This document shows, piece by piece, positions 4,387 to 5,862 of a stretch of DNA of 5,862 nt. Within the stretch, counting starts at the first letter, position 1, and each line of letters begins with the position of its first letter. The position numbers and the translations under genes were made by a program. The DNA lies in assembly GCA_030824835.1 (NCBI GenBank), contig JAPJRA010000272.1:1-5862 (forward strand), in the 5' to 3' direction. A model generated the notes under the pieces. The model was not told the DNA's origin. It saw only the letters and a program-made list of their open reading frames with translations, and searched no databases. Source of the stretch: Geminicoccaceae bacterium. Its GTDB lineage: Bacteria; Pseudomonadota; Alphaproteobacteria; Geminicoccales; Geminicoccaceae.

Positions 4387-5862
4387 ATGGAGCGGGCGGT
4401 CAGGACCACCTGTCCCTATTGCGGAGTCGGCTGTGGCATCGCAGCCCGGGTGACCGACGACGGTGCAGTCACGATCCAGGGTGATACGGAGCATCCGGCT
4501 AATCTCGGCCGGCTCTGCTCCAAGGGTGCCGCACTAGCCGAGACGATCGACCTGGACGGGCGCCTGCTCCATCCCGAGATCGGCGGCCGGCGGGCCGGCT
4601 GGGACGAGGCCCTCGACCTGGTTTCGCAGACCTTCACCCGGACCATCGCCGAGCACGGGCCGGATGCGGTGGCGTTCTACGTCTCGGGCCAGCTCCTGAC
4701 CGAGGACTATTACGTCGCCAACAAGCTGATGAAGGGGTACATCGGCTCGGCCAACATCGACACCAACTCGCGCCTGTGCATGTCTTCCTCCGTGGCCGGG
4801 CACAAGCGTGCGTTCGGCAGCGACACGGTGCCCGGCACCTACACCGATCTCGAGGAGGCCGACCTCGTCGTCCTGGTAGGCTCCAACCTCGCCTGGTGCC
4901 ATCCGGTCCTCTACCAGCGCCTTTCCGCCGCCAAGGCCGACCGGCCGGCGATGCAGGTGGTGCTCGTCGACCCACGCCGGACAATGACGGCGGACATGGC
5001 CGACCTGTACCTGCCGATCAAGGCGGACGGCGACGTCCTGCTGTTCGCCGGCCTGCTGGCCTGGCTCGCTGACCATGGCGCGCTCGACCAGACCTATGTC
5101 AAGGCGCACACGGCGGGCCTCGCCGAGGCGCTGGCGGCCGCGCGCACGGCAAGTCTCGCCGACATTGCCGCCGGAACCGGGCTGGATGCCGATCAGCTCG
5201 AGCACTTCTATCAGCTGTTCGCCGATACCCGGCGGGTGGTCACGATCTATAGCCAGGGCGTCAACCAGTCGTCGGTCGGGACCGACAAGGTCAACGCGAT
5301 CATCAACTGCCACCTCGCCACCGGCCGCATCGGTCGACCCGGTATGGGGCCCTTCTCGGTCACCGGACAGCCGAATGCCATGGGCGGTCGCGAGGTTGGC
5401 GGCCTCGCCAACATGCTGGCCGCGCACATGGAGATCGAGCGGCCCGAGCATCGCGATCGCGTACAGCGCTTCTGGCGCGCACCGGTAATCGCCGCCAGGC
5501 CCGGTCTGAAGGCGGTCGACCTGTTCCGCGCCGTGGCCGGCGGGCGAATCAAGGCGCTGTGGATCATGGCGACCAACCCCGTGGATTCGCTGCCCGAGGC
5601 CACCCAGGTTGAGGCGGCGCTGCGTGCCTGCCCGTTCGTGGTCGTCTCCGACGTGCTGGCCAGGACCGATACGGCCCGCCACGCCCAAGTCCTTCTGCCA
5701 GCGGCCGCCTGGGGCGAGAAGGACGGCACGGTCACTAACTCCGAGCGCCGGATCTCCCGTCAGCGGGGCTTCCTGCCGCCGCCCGGCGAGGCCCGCCCGG
5801 ACTGGCGGATCGTCTGCGACGTCGCCGCGCGCATGGGCTTCGCCCCGGCCTTCGCCTACGCG
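4387..5862 (+). CDS. nasA: Assimilatory nitrate reductase catalytic subunit, N-terminal part (cut by window edge)
   Basis: The frame is open from ATG 4387 to the last base, giving 492 residues of a protein that in this family usually has about 700-900. It reduces nitrate to nitrite in the cytoplasm at a molybdenum bis-MGD centre. The N-terminal [4Fe-4S] motif is Cys9-x2-Cys12-x3-Cys16-x27-Cys44, followed by Lys46. Cys131 in NSRLCMSSSV is the expected molybdenum ligand. Cofactor-binding stretches include GQPNAMGGREVG (327-338), WIMATNP (392-398) and WGEKDGTVTNSERR (442-455). There is no twin-arginine signal, which separates it from periplasmic NapA and agrees with the assimilatory NasA/NarB/NasC group. 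A weak GGTGG (4375-4379) precedes the start, and the 2-base gap suggests coupling to nirD. Whether the missing C-terminus has the extra BFD-like [2Fe-2S] domain found in some relatives cannot be seen. Naming varies: nasA in Klebsiella, nasC in Paracoccus, narB in cyanobacteria. Confidence 0.94.
   Translation, partial: MERAVRTTCPYCGVGCGIAARVTDDGAVTIQGDTEHPANLGRLCSKGAALAETIDLDGRLLHPEIGGRRAGWDEALDLVSQTFTRTIAEHGPDAVAFYVSGQLLTEDYYVANKLMKGYIGSANIDTNSRLCMSSSVAGHKRAFGSDTVPGTYTDLEEADLVVLVGSNLAWCHPVLYQRLSAAKADRPAMQVVLVDPRRTMTADMADLYLPIKADGDVLLFAGLLAWLADHGALDQTYVKAHTAGLAEALAAARTASLADIAAGTGLDADQLEHFYQLFADTRRVVTIYSQGVNQSSVGTDKVNAIINCHLATGRIGRPGMGPFSVTGQPNAMGGREVGGLANMLAAHMEIERPEHRDRVQRFWRAPVIAARPGLKAVDLFRAVAGGRIKALWIMATNPVDSLPEATQVEAALRACPFVVVSDVLARTDTARHAQVLLPAAAWGEKDGTVTNSERRISRQRGFLPPPGEARPDWRIVCDVAARMGFAPAFAYA

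Noticed and set aside
1..5862. CRISPR arrays, insertion sequences, tRNA or rRNA genes, phage or defence genes
   Set aside because: Reading both strands showed no repeat-spacer pattern, transposase, RNA gene or mobile-element border; the window is an ordinary metabolic operon apart from its leader.

Overview
The window is one strand-uniform block of a nitrate-assimilation operon from a GC-rich proteobacterium. The protein features (a NirB beginning with NGMAPGR, a Rieske-type small subunit, and the order transporter, nitrite reductase, Rieske protein, nitrate reductase) together with a sigma-54 promoter suggest an alphaproteobacterium. This order resembles nasA-nasB-nasG-nasC of the Paracoccus denitrificans nas cluster, without a gene between the Rieske protein and the nitrate reductase. 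The taxonomic call is an inference.

Layout. Positions 1-93 hold no gene I can support. Positions 94-109 carry a near-ideal -24/-12 (sigma-54) promoter, which predicts transcription from about position 120 and an untranslated leader of about 184 nt. In that leader I find two hairpins, at 146-165 and 204-225. Each has a six-base loop with A at loop position 1 and G at loop position 4, the arrangement recognised by ANTAR-domain RNA-binding antiterminators such as NasR and NasT. Further hairpins lie at 185-199 and 269-288; the last sits directly against the ribosome binding site of the first gene. Four tightly packed genes follow: a NarK/NasA-family nitrate/nitrite transporter (304-1578), the NAD(P)H nitrite reductase large subunit NirB (1596-4046), a Rieske-type NirD (4052-4384), and the catalytic subunit of assimilatory nitrate reductase (4387 to the window edge, cut off). 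Intergenic gaps are 17, 5 and 2 nt, so all four are probably one transcript.

How the parts work together. Nitrate enters through the transporter, the molybdenum enzyme reduces it to nitrite, and NirB-NirD reduces nitrite to ammonium with electrons from NAD(P)H. The visible part of the nitrate reductase has no NADH or flavin domain. The Rieske protein may therefore carry electrons from the NirB flavin to the nitrate reductase, as proposed for Paracoccus NasG. The promoter implies control by nitrogen status (NtrC with sigma-54), and the leader implies a second check by nitrate or nitrite (NasS-NasT type). Neither regulator gene is in the window.

The enzymes are a known pathway. The part most worth following up is the leader, where a two-hexaloop ANTAR-type element is combined with a 3' hairpin that has no U-tract and lies against the Shine-Dalgarno sequence.
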